NCBI GenBank assembly: GCA_016647705.1
Contig: CM028335.1
Span: forward strand, 25,398,905-25,462,904
DNA: 64,000 nucleotides
Source of the DNA: Eucommia ulmoides
Lineage: Eukaryota > Streptophyta > Magnoliopsida > Garryales > Eucommiaceae
Reading direction: 5' to 3'
Shown here one piece after another: positions 36,074 to 48,639 of this stretch. Position numbers and translations under genes: made by a program. The notes under the pieces are model-generated. The model had not been told where the DNA came from and ran no database searches. It worked only from the letters and a program-made list of their open reading frames with translations. How positions within the stretch are numbered: the first letter of the stretch is position 1; each line of letters begins with the position of its first letter.

Positions 36074-37612
36074 TGATAGGTGTAAATTACCTACATATTT
36101 TCAATCCGAATTTATTAGTTTCCTAGTACGTTTATAGTTATTTTTATGTGTTTTTAATTAGTTTTTCTCTTTTTTTATTAAATCAGGTGTGTGGGAAAAA
36201 AAGATAGGAAACTGAAGCGAAAACGATAAGATCAAACCAAAGCGGTTCGAAGTTACGGTGGATAAACAAGCTCGGAGGCTAAAAGATTAAACAGGCCCAC
36301 CGCCTAGGCGTCCAGACCACCGCCTAGGCAGTGAAGAATCTGAGAAAAGAGAAAAATATTACTAACGGACGACTGCCTAGGCGAAGATTCCTTCGCCTAG
36401 GCAAAAATCCAGCAGAAGAAGAAGATGGGCTACTGACAGCCGCTCGTCTACGCGAAGTTTTCTTCGCCTAGGAGAAAATCCAACAGAATGTTCTCCCAGT
36501 CCACCGCCTACTTCACTGCCTAGGTGATCGACCGAACTTCCTTAAATTCGCTTAGGCAAAGTTTTCTTCGCCTAGGCGAATTTCCCCTGCGCAGTCTTGA
36601 GATATTTTTAGGATATTTTGGCTATAAATACTCCCTCTCCTCCCCCTTCTCCGGTCTCTCTCTTGCTCTCTTGCATTTTTTAGCCCTTTAGGCTATATCT
36701 AAGGGTATATTTAGGGATTTTGGAGGGAGAGCTCTCAACCCGAGGTGGAGGATCAACGAGGAAGCGATTAATCGACGTTTCTAACGGTAAATCTTCGGAT
36801 ATCGGCTAAGTCGCTTGTTTTCCCTCTCTGTTTTATTTATTTTGGTAATTGTTGAGCATGTTTAGATCATTCTACATTGTATAAACGGTTAGGGCCATGA
36901 GTTAAACATGGATTGTAATAGGGATTAACGTATTATTTATGAAAATGTAGTTTTGGTTGAATTTGTGTTTCGTTCTTGGTTGTTCCTCGTATGTTGATTG
37001 TGTTGCCGTATTTTCTATGATTATATGCTAGTTTAGATATATTGAGAATATGAGGTTTGACACTTGGGAGAGGTAACCCCGGATTCGGATTAGGGTTAAC
37101 ACAACACGACAATTTAACGACCCAGGAGGACGTTAGAAAGTGTGCAATCGATGACGTTGGGGAGAGACTCACGTGACCTAGAGTCGTTAAGATGTTGAGG
37201 GGGACTTCGGCGTTGACATGAAGTCATGTATTCCCCTGTCTTACACTCGGAAGAGGTGGCGAGGGAGTTTACGAACCGAGATTGTCGAATACGCTGAACG
37301 CCGTTAGTGTTAACTAAAACGAAATTAGACGCATTTAAGTAAAAAGTTAATCCCTAGGCAATCTACTCCCCTAAACAATCTCAAATTAGTATTTATAGTA
37401 TAGTTAACTTAATTAGTATCTTAGTTTAGTATTAGTAATTAATTAAAATCCATTTTTAGCGCCTAGATAAAATTAGGTTATGACAATCGCGATACTCGAT
37501 AGTAATCTCAACCAATCCCTGTGGATACGATACCCGACCAAAAGGTCCACTATACTAAAACTTGATCTGTACACTTGCGGTGAAAGTAGCAGCGCATTAT
37601 TTGCGGCCACCA
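36074..37612 (+). repeat. Left LTR (plus orientation) of inverted-LTR element
   Basis: It is 1539 bp, starts TGATAGGTG and ends GGCCACCA. A TATA box, 'ggctataaatac', lies near 36620-36631, after the CCTAGG array. Similarity to the right LTR continues about 8 bases past the LTR end ('agtttttg'), up to the start of the primer site. Confidence 0.85.
36303..36576 (+). repeat. Array of paired CCTAGG words, 20-bp spacing
   Basis: CCTAGG or a near copy starts at 36303/36323, 36376/36396, 36447/36467 and 36551/36571, always 20 bp apart. One further pair, 36507/36519, is 12 bp apart. Most words are flanked as CGCCTAGGCG. The array lies just upstream of the TATA box. The inverted right LTR carries the counterpart at about 40560-40800. 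Confidence 0.85.
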
Positions 37613-38242
37613 AGTTTTTGAAATACCCCCAAACTCAGAATTTGGCTAGTCCTCGAGCCAAACACCCACACAATACGAAAAATTATACAAACTAATTACG
37701 AAATTAAAAACTATAAACGAAAAACATGAAAAACAAAAATGTGTAAGTTTTCATTATCATCTACTGGCCGAAAGATTTTTCCCTCATCGGCCTCCAATCC
37801 TATCAAGTTCAAGCATAAATCACACCATATGATGTTCTAGAATTTTAATGTTCAAAAATAGTTAGCTTCATTCTAGATCCTATTTAAGTGTGTGTGTGAT
37901 TAAACTCAAATATACTACTATCCATTGATTAGATGTGATTATCCCTAAATAAAGATCATGACTAGAACCTTTAAGGTATAGGAAATCCATACGCCTGACC
38001 TGGGATCTATTCTCCACTAATGTAGGCTCGGAGGTTCATGAAGATCAGTAGGGCTTGGTTTGATTTTTGGAAAATGGCCAAGGGTATTTTGGAATAGAAA
38101 ATAGGTTAACGTCATCAACTTAACGTTACCCGAGGCACATCGCTTGGCACACTCACACTCGAAACCCCATAGTTATAATTGAAACAACCCCGAACATACG
38201 TTTAAGAACGTCGTACTCACTTTTCATGTCAAAAAGAACTGA

Positions 38243-38315
<73 letters not shown>

Positions 38316-39517
38316 TAACACACCCCCAAACTCATTCGAATTTCTACAATTTTAGGAGTGTGCAAAAATGATTAAGTAACACACCCCAAAACGTATTCGA
38401 ATTCTTACAACTTTAGGAATGTGCAAAAATATATGAACGACAAAGGACAAGTGAGTATTCGAATACCGAACCAATTAGAATTTCGGCCTAAACCCAACCG
38501 CTCACATCAAGTAGCGAAATGCTAACTTGATTCACTCAAATTGTGTCTTTAGTTTAGCGATAAAGGTTTGGAAAAAGATCAATCAGCTAGGGTATTTGTT
38601 AAGTATTCAGAATTGAAATGGCTTTTAGGCTTTGACAGGGTAACGAAGGGTAATGATTTATTAGGGTAATCTTAAAAGGCTCAAGCGATCAAATAAATGC
38701 CTAAATCATATCTTCTAAACAACCTCACCTAGGATTTCGCCTCGAATTTCTCCCAAATCAAGTTCTAGAATCCCTATTGTTATGAAATTGATTGACGGAT
38801 AATCGGTTTTAAATCACTAAGATAGTGCTATATTGAGTTTACGTGCTCGTGTATTTAGGGTCTACAATAAATTTTACTAAGACGATACATTAAGCACACA
38901 GAACACACATGATTACACTCGACCTCAGAACAATCAGGGGACAGAGTCATCATCGGATAAAGGCCTAGATGACGTCAAAACGTAGCACAAAATAGCATCT
39001 AAACTAAACAAACTAATCCTAAACAAGCATGCAAACGTATAAAAACAGTAAAACATGCTAAAAAAAACATATACACATACTAAAACATACTACACATCAC
39101 CACAAACTCAACACCAGTAATGTCCAAAACAAGCCGTCATCGATCCCAATGACAGTATATAGCATGATATTGAAAACGAGGGTTTAGAACACATACCTAG
39201 GAGGCGAGAGGATCTCGCCTCCGACTCAAATTGACGGAGATGTATCTAACTTATTTGTGACCCTGGGTTACCTCCTAAGAAGTACTTGGTTTAATGTCCT
39301 AGGCTCGACACATGCCCTCAAGACTGGCGAGATTTTCAATGATCGAACCGCAGGAGTACCTGTCGATCTAACATCTTCAAGCATCCTGTAGGAAAACAAA
39401 AACAAAACTACAAACGAAAATTATGTACAAAAGAAATGCCTAGATTAAAATCGAGTTATTTACTCCCAATATCGATAGCAATCAACAAGACAATCCCCGG
39501 CAACGGTGCCAAAAACT
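37613..39517 (-). other. Non-coding internal region of the inverted-LTR element
   Basis: No gag or pol was found. A (ATT)n run of about 74 bases lies at 38242-38315. Two direct repeats near 38320-38370 and 38382-38432 contain 'cgaatt' and 'ttaggaatgtgcaaaaat' or a close variant. The primer site is 39494-39511 and the purine tract 37621-37636. Confidence 0.7.
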
Positions 39518-41019
39518 TGGTGGCCGCAAATAATGTGCTGCCACTTTCACCGCAAGCGTATGGATCAAGTTTTAGTATAGTGGACCTTTTGGTCAGGTAT
39601 CGTATCCACAGAGATTGGTTGAGATTACTATCGAGTATCACGATTGTCATAACCTAATTTTATCTAGGCACTAAAAATGGATTTTAATTAATTACTAATA
39701 CTAAACTAAAATACTAATTAAGTTAACTATACTATAAATACTAATTTGAGATTGTTTAGGGGAGTAGATTGCCTAAGGATTAACTTTATTTACTTAAATG
39801 AGTCTAATTTTGTTTTAGTTAACATTAACAGCGTTCGGCATATTCGACAATCTCGGTTTGTAAACTCCCTCGCCACCTCTTCCGAGTGTAAGACGGGGGA
39901 ATACGTGACTTCGTGTCAACACCGAAGTCCCCCTCAACGTCTTAACGACTCTAGGTCACGTGAGTCTCGCCCCAACGTTATCGATTGCACACTTTCTAAC
40001 GCCCTCCTGGGTCGTTAGATTGTCGTGTTGTGTTAACCCTAGTCCGAATCCGGGGTTACCTCTCCCAAGTGTCAAACCCCGTATTCTCAATATATCTAAA
40101 CTAGCATATAATCATAGAAAATACGGCAACACAATCAACATACGAGGAACAACCAAGAACGAAACACAAATTCAACCAAAACTACATTTTCATAAATAAT
40201 ACGTTAATCCCTATTATAATCCATGTTTAACTCATGGCCCTAACCGTTTATACAATGTAGAATGAGCGGAACATGCTCAACAATTACCAAAATGAAGAAA
40301 ACAAATAGGGAAAACAAGCGACTTAGCCGATATCCAAAGATTTGCCGCTAGAAACGTCGATTGATTGCTTCCTTGTTGATCCTCCACATCGAGTTGAGAG
40401 CTCTCCCTCCAAAATCCCTAAATATACCCTTAGATATGGCCTAAGGGGCTAAAAAATGCAAGAGAGAAAGAAAGAGACCAAAGAAGGGGGAGGAGAGGAG
40501 GTATTTATGGCCAAAATATCCTAAAAATATCTAAAAATATCTCAAGACTGCGCAGGGGAAATCCTCCTAGGCGAAGAAAACTTTGCCTAGGCGAATTTAA
40601 GGCAGTTCAGCTAATCGCCTAGGCGGTGGACTGGGAGAACATTCTGTTGGATTTTCGCTTAGGCGAGCGGTTGTCAGTAGCCCATCTTTGTCTTCTGCTA
40701 GATTTCCACCTAGGCGAAAGAATCTCCACCTAGGCGGTCGTCCGTCAGTAACATTTTTCTCTTTTCTCAGGCGGTGGTCTGGACGCCTAGGCGGTGGGCA
40801 TGTTTAATCTTTTAACCTCCGAGCTTGTTTATCCACCGTAACTTCGAACCGCTTTGGTTCGATCTCATCGTTTTCGCTCCAGTTTCCTATCTTTTTGCCC
40901 CACACACCTGATTTAATACAAAAAGAGAAAAACTAATTAAAACACATAAAAATAACTATAAACGTACTCGAAAACTAACAAATTCGGATTGGAAATATGT
41001 AGGTAATTTACACCTATCA
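39518..41019 (-). repeat. Right LTR (minus orientation) of inverted-LTR element
   Basis: This is 1502 bp on the minus strand, starting TGATAGGTG at 41019 and ending CCACCA at 39518. It is the functionally placed 5' LTR because a primer site follows it. Confidence 0.85.
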
Positions 41020-42636
41020 TCTACCTTCCCAGTTGTCAAGACTCGAGTAAGGTCTTGAATTACACATGCAGAAGAAGAAAACACCGCAAGAATGACTAAG
41101 AGTAAGAGCACTTACACTAAGATTAAAAGAAAACATGGGAACAAATAGAATAAGGAATTGGATAAGGGCACAGTACCAATGCGAGTGATAGCAACATTCT
41201 GACCATTAGAAAGTGTAACAGTGGTGTTGTGAATCATTTTGGAATGAGAAAACAGAGAGATAGAGCAACAAACGTGATGTGTTGCACCAGTGTCGATAAC
41301 CCAAGTATGTGGAGGAACCGAATGATGGGAAAGGAAAATTTTAGTAAAGGGGTTACCATTAACATGTGAAATCGAAGGTTCCATGGCCGATTAGGACTCA
41401 GATGTGGAGATTCCATGAGTATGGAGCTGCGAGCTGAGGTATGAAATCAGTTGTTGAACCTGATTTGGTGAAAATTGCTCAGAGAGGGTAGATAACGTCG
41501 TAGCAGTAGCAGTAGTGGGTAGATATTTGGTCAAACAATAGTGTTCTGCTGTGGATTGAAGAGAATTCTGATAGGTTGTGATTTGGGCTTTAGACTTGGG
41601 CTTGTACCTAGGGGGATACCCATGCAATTTGTAGTAGTGGTCCACTGAGTGACCACTCAACCCATAATGAGAACATTGTGGCTTCATTCACCGACATCGA
41701 AATGGAGAAGAAGAGATCACCACTATAGGAGCAATTAGAGTTGGGAGGAGAGAAGGTTGAGAAGTCGTGACACCAAAAGCGAGAGAATCATGCGGTGCAG
41801 AAGAACCAGCACTAAGAGATCGTTGTCGCTCTTCCTGAACAATGAGATTGAACACCTTCGTAACATAAGGCAGAGGATTGAGCTTTAGGATTTGACCGTG
41901 CATACCAGCATAAGATTCGTTGAGACCCATTAGGAATTGCATAACATATTTGTGTTGTTGATGATCGGTCCACAATTTCATACCACCACTTTGCCAAAGA
42001 GGAACAGGTTGGAAATTCTTAAGCTTATACCAAAGGGTTTTCAGCCAAGTGATATAGGTATTGATGTCGAGAGATCTGTGAGAAAGACCATGAAGTTGTT
42101 GTTTGATCTGGAAGATGTATGGAGCATTGCTCTGACAAAATTGTTTATGGAGATCTGACTAGACAGCGTGAGCACTATCGAGGTAGAGAAGACTATCGGT
42201 GATTTCTTCAGAGACAACATTAAGAAGCCAAGAGGTGACCATACTATTGCAACAAGACCAGATTCTAGTGGAGGGATTATCCGAAGAAGGTTGCCGAAGA
42301 GTGTCGTCCACAAAACCGAGCTTGTTCTTGGCATTGAGGGCCATCAACATCGCACGATTCCAGGTATTGTAATTAAGGCCAGTAAGTACATGAGAAACTA
42401 GGGCTAAACCAGGATGATCCCCATTGTGTAGAAAAAATGGATTGTGAATATTATCCATTGAAAAGGAATCCGGTTGAGATTGAGTAGTGGTTGAAGAAGA
42501 AAGAGGGGTAAGGGATTGGAAACGATTGTTAGTAGTGGTTGACTGTTGATTACCACTACCACGAGCCATGGTGGTTCAGCTATAAAGCTGCTATGTGCAG
42601 CAGAGTAATGAGAAAAGAAAATTCTTCTAATAACAT

Positions 42637-42850
42637 ATTAGAGATTGAGAATAAAGAATGATAGAATGAAAGATATTATTTTCATTGATCTTCAAAGTAG
42701 TACTGATACAATATATATAGCCACATGGATTGAACTAACTAATCACAACAACCAAGCATAAGAAATCACAACAAACTAACAATAGAAGGAATAGAAGGTT
42801 CTATAGGGAATATTCCTAAAGTCTAATACTTATTCATTTTATCTTTCACA
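42637..42850 (-). repeat. Short 5' LTR of the old copia
   Basis: On the minus strand it starts TGTGAAAGAT, has a TATA-like 'tatatatattg' and ends in 'tctctaata', just before a degenerate primer site. Its length of about 214 bp is within the range of short copia LTRs. The exact right boundary is by analogy. Confidence 0.55.
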
Positions 42851-43519
42851 CCAAAGGGAAGATAACATCACCATAAGCCGTTGGATGTCCCCAGTCACGT
42901 ATACTACATATACAAAACAAAAACTACTTTTAAAAGCACTTTTAAAATATTCAATAATTGTTATCGAGAACAAAACCAAACAAGCCCTTAAAACGAATGT
43001 GATCTCCTTTTTCGCACTATTAATTAAACTCGTTACCTGCGCAGCATTGGTCAATAAGAGAAGTAACAACTAAAAATATCGATGCCTGCTTCAACTCGGA
43101 CACCAATTTAATTTATCAGTATGCTGCAAGAACTTGTTCATATATATAGAATTGTTAATATATATGATGTTCACATATACAACACTACGATTATATATAT
43201 TTCTATGTGCACAAACAGATTCAAAGTGAGATAACGTTTCCCTTCCTCGTAGGTAGTGTTTGGAAGTACGGAATTTGAAATAACAGCCATTCATTTCTAG
43301 TTCCAATTCTAAGGTCCCAATTCCAAGCAACCAAAGGCTATTAAAAATGAGCAAGTAATCTAAGACATTCAAGAAAGTGAATGATGAATGTTCATTCAAA
43401 CTACCAAATTTGAAGTTGGAAGCCACTTCTTGTTGGCTAGTTTGATCATTAGCCAAAAAATAAATAATAAATAAATAAAAAAAAAAAAAAAAAAACCTGA
43501 TTACACCATACATTTGGAA
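42851..43519. other. Spacer with degenerate duplicate of the 19.5-kb region
   Basis: About 43020-43110 resembles 19500-19570 and about 43340-43400 resembles 19672-19732 (both with 'gaatgttcattcaa' or a near match), same orientation. A MITE-like 'gtagtgtttgg' foldback sits at about 43255-43330. A poly-A run precedes 43498. No intact gene. Confidence 0.4.
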
Positions 43520-44888
43520 ACCAAAACTCTAAGATGGCGCTTGGTGGCATGGAATTGAAGCCTTGGAATTGGAATTAAAAATAAACGCAAGTAAATTTTC
43601 AATTTTTCACACGGGTTCATCTCTAATTCCAATTCCAAGACTTCAATTCCATGAAACAAAAATAAATATGTGGACAACAAAAATTGAAGGCCATTGCAGA
43701 TGCCTTGGAAATAAGGAAGAAGACAAAAATTTAGGTAAAATTTGTTGCAGATGCCATGCATTTCGTTTTTAATCATTCTATTTTTTAAGTTTTGAGAAAT
43801 GTTTATCATTAAAAGAGACTAGCAAAGGTTACAGAAGATTGTGACAGAGAGCATATCACAACTATATCTAGCCCTTCTCTAGGAAATAAAAAACAACCAA
43901 CCAAAGAATACAGAATGTAATCGTGAGCAAGCTACAACTAGGGAGGGAATGGCTCGGCTGGACAAGAACCAAAACCAAAACTCTAAGATGGCGCTTGGTG
44001 GCACGGAATTGAAGCCTTGGAATTGGAATTAAAAATAAACGCAAGTAAATTTTCAATTTTTCACACGGGTTCATCTCTAATTCCAATTCCAAGACTTCAA
44101 TTCCATGAAACAAAAATAAATATGTGGACAACAAAAATTGAAGGCCATTGCAGATGCCTTGGAAATAAGGAAGAAGACAAAAATTTAGGTAAAATTTGTT
44201 GCAGATGCCATGCATTTCGTTTTTAATCATTCTATTTTTTAAGTTTTGAGAAATGTTTATCATTAAAAGAGACTAGCAAAGGTTACAGAAGATTGTGACA
44301 GAGAGCATATCACAACTATATCTAGCCCTTCTCTAGGAAATAAAAAACAACCAACCAAAGAATACAGAATGTAATCGTGAGCAAGCTACAACTAGGGAGG
44401 GAATGGCTCGGCTGGACAAGAACCAAAACCAAAACTCTAAGATGGCGCTTGGTGGCACGGAATTGAAGCCTTGGAATTGGAATTAAAAATAAACGCAAGT
44501 AAATTTTCAATTTTTCACACGGGTTCATCTCTAATTCCAATTCCAAGACTTCAATTCCATGAAACAAAAATAAATATGTGGACAACAAAAATTAAAGGCC
44601 ATTGCAGATGCCTTGGAAATAAGGAAGAAGACAAAAATTTAGGTAAAATTTGTTGCAGATGCCATGCATTTCGTTTTTAATCATTCTATTTTTTAAGTTT
44701 TGAGAAATGTTTATCATTAAAAGAGACTAGCAAAGGTTACAGAAGATTGTGACAGAAAGCATATCACAACTATATCTAGCCCTTCTCTAGGAAATAAAAA
44801 ACAACCAACCAAAGAATACAGAATGTAATCGTGAGCAAGCTACAACTAGGGAGGGAATGGCTCGGCTGGACAAGAACCAAAACCAAAA
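43520..44888. repeat. Threefold tandem repeat, 454-bp unit
   Basis: Three nearly identical units start at 43527, 43981 and 44435 at 'ctctaagatggcg', a constant 454-bp period, with only a few substitutions among copies. Each unit holds an inverted repeat: 'ggaattgaagccttggaatt' pairs with 'aattccaagacttcaattcc' about 50 bp away (43551-43650, 44005-44104, 44459-44558). The open frames here (for example 43563-43772) simply repeat per unit and look non-coding. Expansion is recent. Confidence 0.9.
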
Positions 44889-45240
44889 CCGTTCAGGAAA
44901 CTGCAAACATGAGACCACACAACCACCTCCGATTTTTGTTATGTCATTCTTTTTTCAACCTGAACCGCACGTTTTTTGTATAAAATTGAAGCCAACCCGT
45001 GAGCCCGTTTATAGGTCATTTAGTTTTAATATTTCACTATTTAACCCCTAGTTCTTTTGGGTAGTTCATGAAAAAAGAACTATTTCATCTCCATCCATTA
45101 TGTCTGTATCATATTTCAATGCATGATAACCTAATTCATTCAAATTGCTTGTTAGTCATTAAAAGGATTAAGGCAGCTTTTGAAACAAGGTAGAAGCATA
45201 CACCCACAAAATCTAAAACAACAAACTACATGTGAAATAT
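44889..45240. other. Spacer, nothing recognised
   Basis: This is the flank of the tandem array. No coding or repeat signal was recognised. Confidence 0.4.
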
Positions 45241-45697
45241 GAGCATCTCCAACATTAATTAGGCCAAATTTATTCTGTCATTTATCAAATATTGCCATGA
45301 ATAGTACTTTAGCACATCTAATTCAAAGTGAGTGCTCCAACATATGAGGCAAAATCGATTATCATTTTTTTAAAAGTATTTTTATATTAAAATTAAAAAT
45401 AAAAATTAACTTAGAATTAACAGTAGTTTTTAAATATATTTTTATATTAAAATTAAAAATTAAATTTAAATTTAAAATATTTAATATTATGTATTTTTTT
45501 ATGTTGTTTGATTTTTTTAACTTAAATTAAATTATGACAATAATTTAAATTTAAAATAAAATTAAAATTCCAAAATAATCCAAGATTAATTTAACCCTAA
45601 TTCACAGATAATAGCCAAGTTGTTTGAGCTTATTTTGACATAAAAAATGCCAAAATTTGAGATGAAATAGAGGAGGACCGAGGTGCTAGAGTTGCTC
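45241..45697. mobile_element. MITE-like element with GAGCA...CTC termini
   Basis: The left end 'gagcatctccaaca' pairs with the right end, reverse complement 'gagcaactctagca'. The interior is AT-rich and non-coding. A target duplication was not resolved, so the superfamily is uncertain. Confidence 0.45.
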
Positions 45698-47113
45698 TAA
45701 AAAATTGTTATTATTGATAGACCAATTGAGAACCAGCCACCCCAAACTCTAAATTTGGTGTTGAACAATACAATGTTATTTCGTTTTCATTTTTCCAATT
45801 TATGGTCTGGCATGATATGTTTGTTTATCAATTCTTTAAACCATTACCTCTAAAACATAGAAGAAAAAAATAGAAAAAAAAAAAAAAAAAAAAGGGAATT
45901 AAAGAACATAAAAAATTAAAATATATTTATCTTCTATTTTTTAAATATTTTTCATACTAAGTCATCATACGTTTCTTCTCATATTATTACAACAGCTTTT
46001 TATAAAAAAAAATATACCGAAGAAAGTGCATTTCAAAATTATGTTTTCAAATTAAATTATTAATTTTTATGTTGATTTTGTAATTTCAAAATTATTTCTA
46101 AATAAAAACATTGTAAAAAATAAATTATATCTACTTTCTAGATAAAATAAATTTTTATTATAAAATTTTCTATATAATATAGTTAAATTAAGACCCGATC
46201 AAACTCACCTAGAAAAATCATGTTTCAAAATTCTTTGGAAAACGAATTGTCATCTTTTAAAAAAATTAACAACTAATCACTTCTTTAAAAATTTGATTTA
46301 TTAAAAATAAACAAAATTCAACATTAAACACCATCAGGTACAATATCATTTTCTAACACTTTATAATAATATTAGTTAAAAAAAATACAAATACAAAAAC
46401 AAAAAAATATATGAAATAAATAGCCTAATTATATTAACATTAATTTACTAGAATGATTTTTTAATTACATTATAAACACAAAAGTTAAGTTCTAGTGAAA
46501 ATAGATTACAATTATTGATTTGTTTGTTTTGAATGAAAGAGTAGCATGCGTATATATTAAATCTGGAGAGTTAAATGCATATTATTTTTTAATAATAAAA
46601 TTTTCAAAAGTTGACTATGAATTTGAGTAATGAAATAATGTATGAAAATAAAAGAAATCACATATTATTTGTTTGTTGTAATCGAGTGTAGGAGACAATA
46701 CAATATTTCAAAATTATTTAAAGAGAGCGATTTGATCAAACGTTGGCCTCCTACTTAACATCTCTATTTTTAAAATAAAATATTTTTACTCTTAATTTTT
46801 TATATTATTTTTTATAAAATAGGCTATGAAAATTTATTTGAAATCGGGAGGTCATTGGTTTTTGAAGAAAATAAAAGGATGGAAACATTTTGCACTACTT
46901 AAAAATTCATAATTTTGGAAAAAAAGATTTTGTGGTTAAAAGTTGTGTTTAAATCAATTAATTTACATTGTCGCTTCTATTAATTAATATCCATCAATTT
47001 TTTTAATATAATATTACGAAAATGATTTTGTATTATTTTTAAAAATAAATTCGAGCGAAAGACGAACTCAGATCCCAAAATTCAAATAAAAGTAAGATAG
47101 AAAAATCAAAACG

Positions 47114-47156
<43 letters not shown>

Positions 47157-47164
47157 CAGTAAAA
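45698..47164. other. Very AT-rich spacer with (TA)n microsatellite
   Basis: No gene was seen. A (TA)n tract runs from about 47116 to 47154, and a poly-A tract lies near 45870-45893. Confidence 0.55.
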
Positions 47165-48639
47165 ATGGACTTACAGAAAAAAGAAAAAAAAAAAGAAAAA
47201 CTAAATGAAAAACTCATATCTAGACAAACTCACCAAGATCGGACATTTGAGAAGGTTAGGGCTGAGAAAGTATTGTGGTTGCAGCGCATGAGATCAATAA
47301 CTATGCTGGCTCTAGGATTTTCCGCCGTCGTCACTGACACGACTCGACGGAGTTTCCGATGACTTTAGAGAAAGAAATAGGAAAAATTATCGGGTCATGG
47401 GTCAACAGTTCAACTGTTAGGCGAACCATGGTTAAATCGTGATATCATAATTACATCATTAAAAAATTAATACACCCCCCCCCCCTCCCCCACATATAGA
47501 TATATATATGTAAAAATATCAAAAAATACAGAACAAAAAAGAAAAATACATACATTTCTATAGATAGTATCCATATCTATAATCTGTAACATTATGAGAG
47601 AGAGAATTTATGTGGGTGGTAATTTCGTGATTTTGTTTTCAATTTTGTCCCTTCTTTAACGTTATGATGGAAATTTTGTAATTGATTTTCAATTCTTGTT
47701 CTCTTTGGTCATTAACAGTGTGAATGGTAATTTCCTAAACTTGATATTGCTCATGTTATTCTTGAGAGGAGGAATCGGCCAAATTTAATCGAAGGAGAGA
47801 AAGATATATTGGGGATGATTTCAATCAATGTTCTTCCAAAATTAGATCGGTCCTCTTATGTAGTAGCGGGATTTATTCTCAGCTTGTAGCCAATGTTCTT
47901 TGCCACTAAAGCTATGTCGCTCGTCGCGAAGCCTTAGAAGGGAAGGTGAAATCTGGAGCTCGTCATCTCATCCACAGTGTCGTACGATCGATCGATGGTG
48001 GTGATCTCGGCGAAGAGCAGTTGTTGACGACATCGATCCAGGCGATTTCGAGGAAGATGGTGGCGACGACATCGAACCCATCATGTTTTTTGGGAACAAA
48101 AATGAAAGAACAGGAACACTACACAAACAACAAGCAAAGAACAAATTCATAAGCGATTATCTCTCTCCCTCTCCGATCTCGCCGTTGTTGATCTCACTAT
48201 TCCAGATCTGGACGACGGTGGTCGGATTTAAAGGCAGTGAAGGTCGTTGCCGATCTCGCCGCTCATTGCTCCTGATCTCACTACCGATATCGTTGTCATC
48301 GTCGTCGCTGCCGATCTCACTGTCATCGTCGATCTCGATGCGGAGGACCAGATATGGTTCGAAATGACTAGATCTAGCTAGCGATAGTCGAATTTGAAGG
48401 CGATGAAGATCGACGACAGTAGGCTCTGGATAGCAATTTCGGTGATCGTGATTTCGTTGAACATTTCAGCAAAGATGGTGGCGACGACGATGGTGGTAGT
48501 GGCGGTGAAGATCGGTGACGGTCGATTTTGGATGGTAATTTCGGTGATGGTGATATCCGTGATGGCAATTTTGGCGAGACAGCGACAACGGTGGTAGCGG
48601 CGGGGAACTCCAAAGCAGCAGGTCGATCATGTGGAGTGC
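47165..48639. other. Unassigned patch, partly GC-rich
   Basis: 47235-47360 is gene-like: read on the minus strand it is open and ends at a GTGAGT donor-like site near 47234, but no protein was recognised. 47940-48600 is GC-rich with repeated 'gatctcac', 'cgacgac' and 'ggtgatggt' words, similar in style to the interiors of the MULE, Harbinger and Helitron elements here. It runs directly into the truncated SIRE RNase H at about 48640. Confidence 0.3.

Larger units (their letters stand above)
36074..41019. mobile_element. LTR element with its two LTRs in inverted orientation
   Basis: Both outer ends start TGATAGGTGTAAATTACC, reading inward, and the whole is flanked by a perfect TCTAC duplication (36069-36073 and 41020-41024). 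The right LTR (39518-41019, minus) is followed inward by a tRNA-Asp-type primer site, TGGCACCGTTGCCGGGGA (39494-39511). The left end of the internal region has a purine tract (GAGTTTGGGGGTATTT, 37621-37636), which should precede a same-sense LTR. Instead the LTR there (36074-37612) is inverted. The internal 1.9 kb is non-coding, so it is a LARD-like fossil, gypsy-type by primer site. Arms differ by several percent by eye. Confidence 0.85.
27120..42850 (-). mobile_element. Old Ty1/copia element split by two nested elements
   Basis: Read right to left it has a short 5' LTR (about 42637-42850), a degenerate methionine-type primer site (about 42624-42635), gag (42569 to about 41390), protease ('WVIDTGATHHVC', about 41300), integrase (36041-35112, the longest open frame here, 309 codons), reverse transcriptase (about 34720-33810) and an RNase H piece (about 27354-27220). 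The nested elements are 27360-33804 (target duplication AGTTG) and 36074-41019 (target duplication TCTAC). The 3' LTR is not seen; the left end is lost around 27200. The copia lineage was not decided. It is broken in several places and is the oldest layer here. Confidence 0.8.

Noticed and set aside
43563-44680. Three identical 69-codon frames as a small gene family
   Set aside because: They are the same non-coding 454-bp unit repeated; the open frame spans a foldback.
48083-48600. GC-rich open frames as host exons
   Set aside because: Repetitive 'gatctc' and 'cgacga' composition; no domain. The fused minus-strand frame 48374-48883 is copia RNase H running into unrelated DNA.
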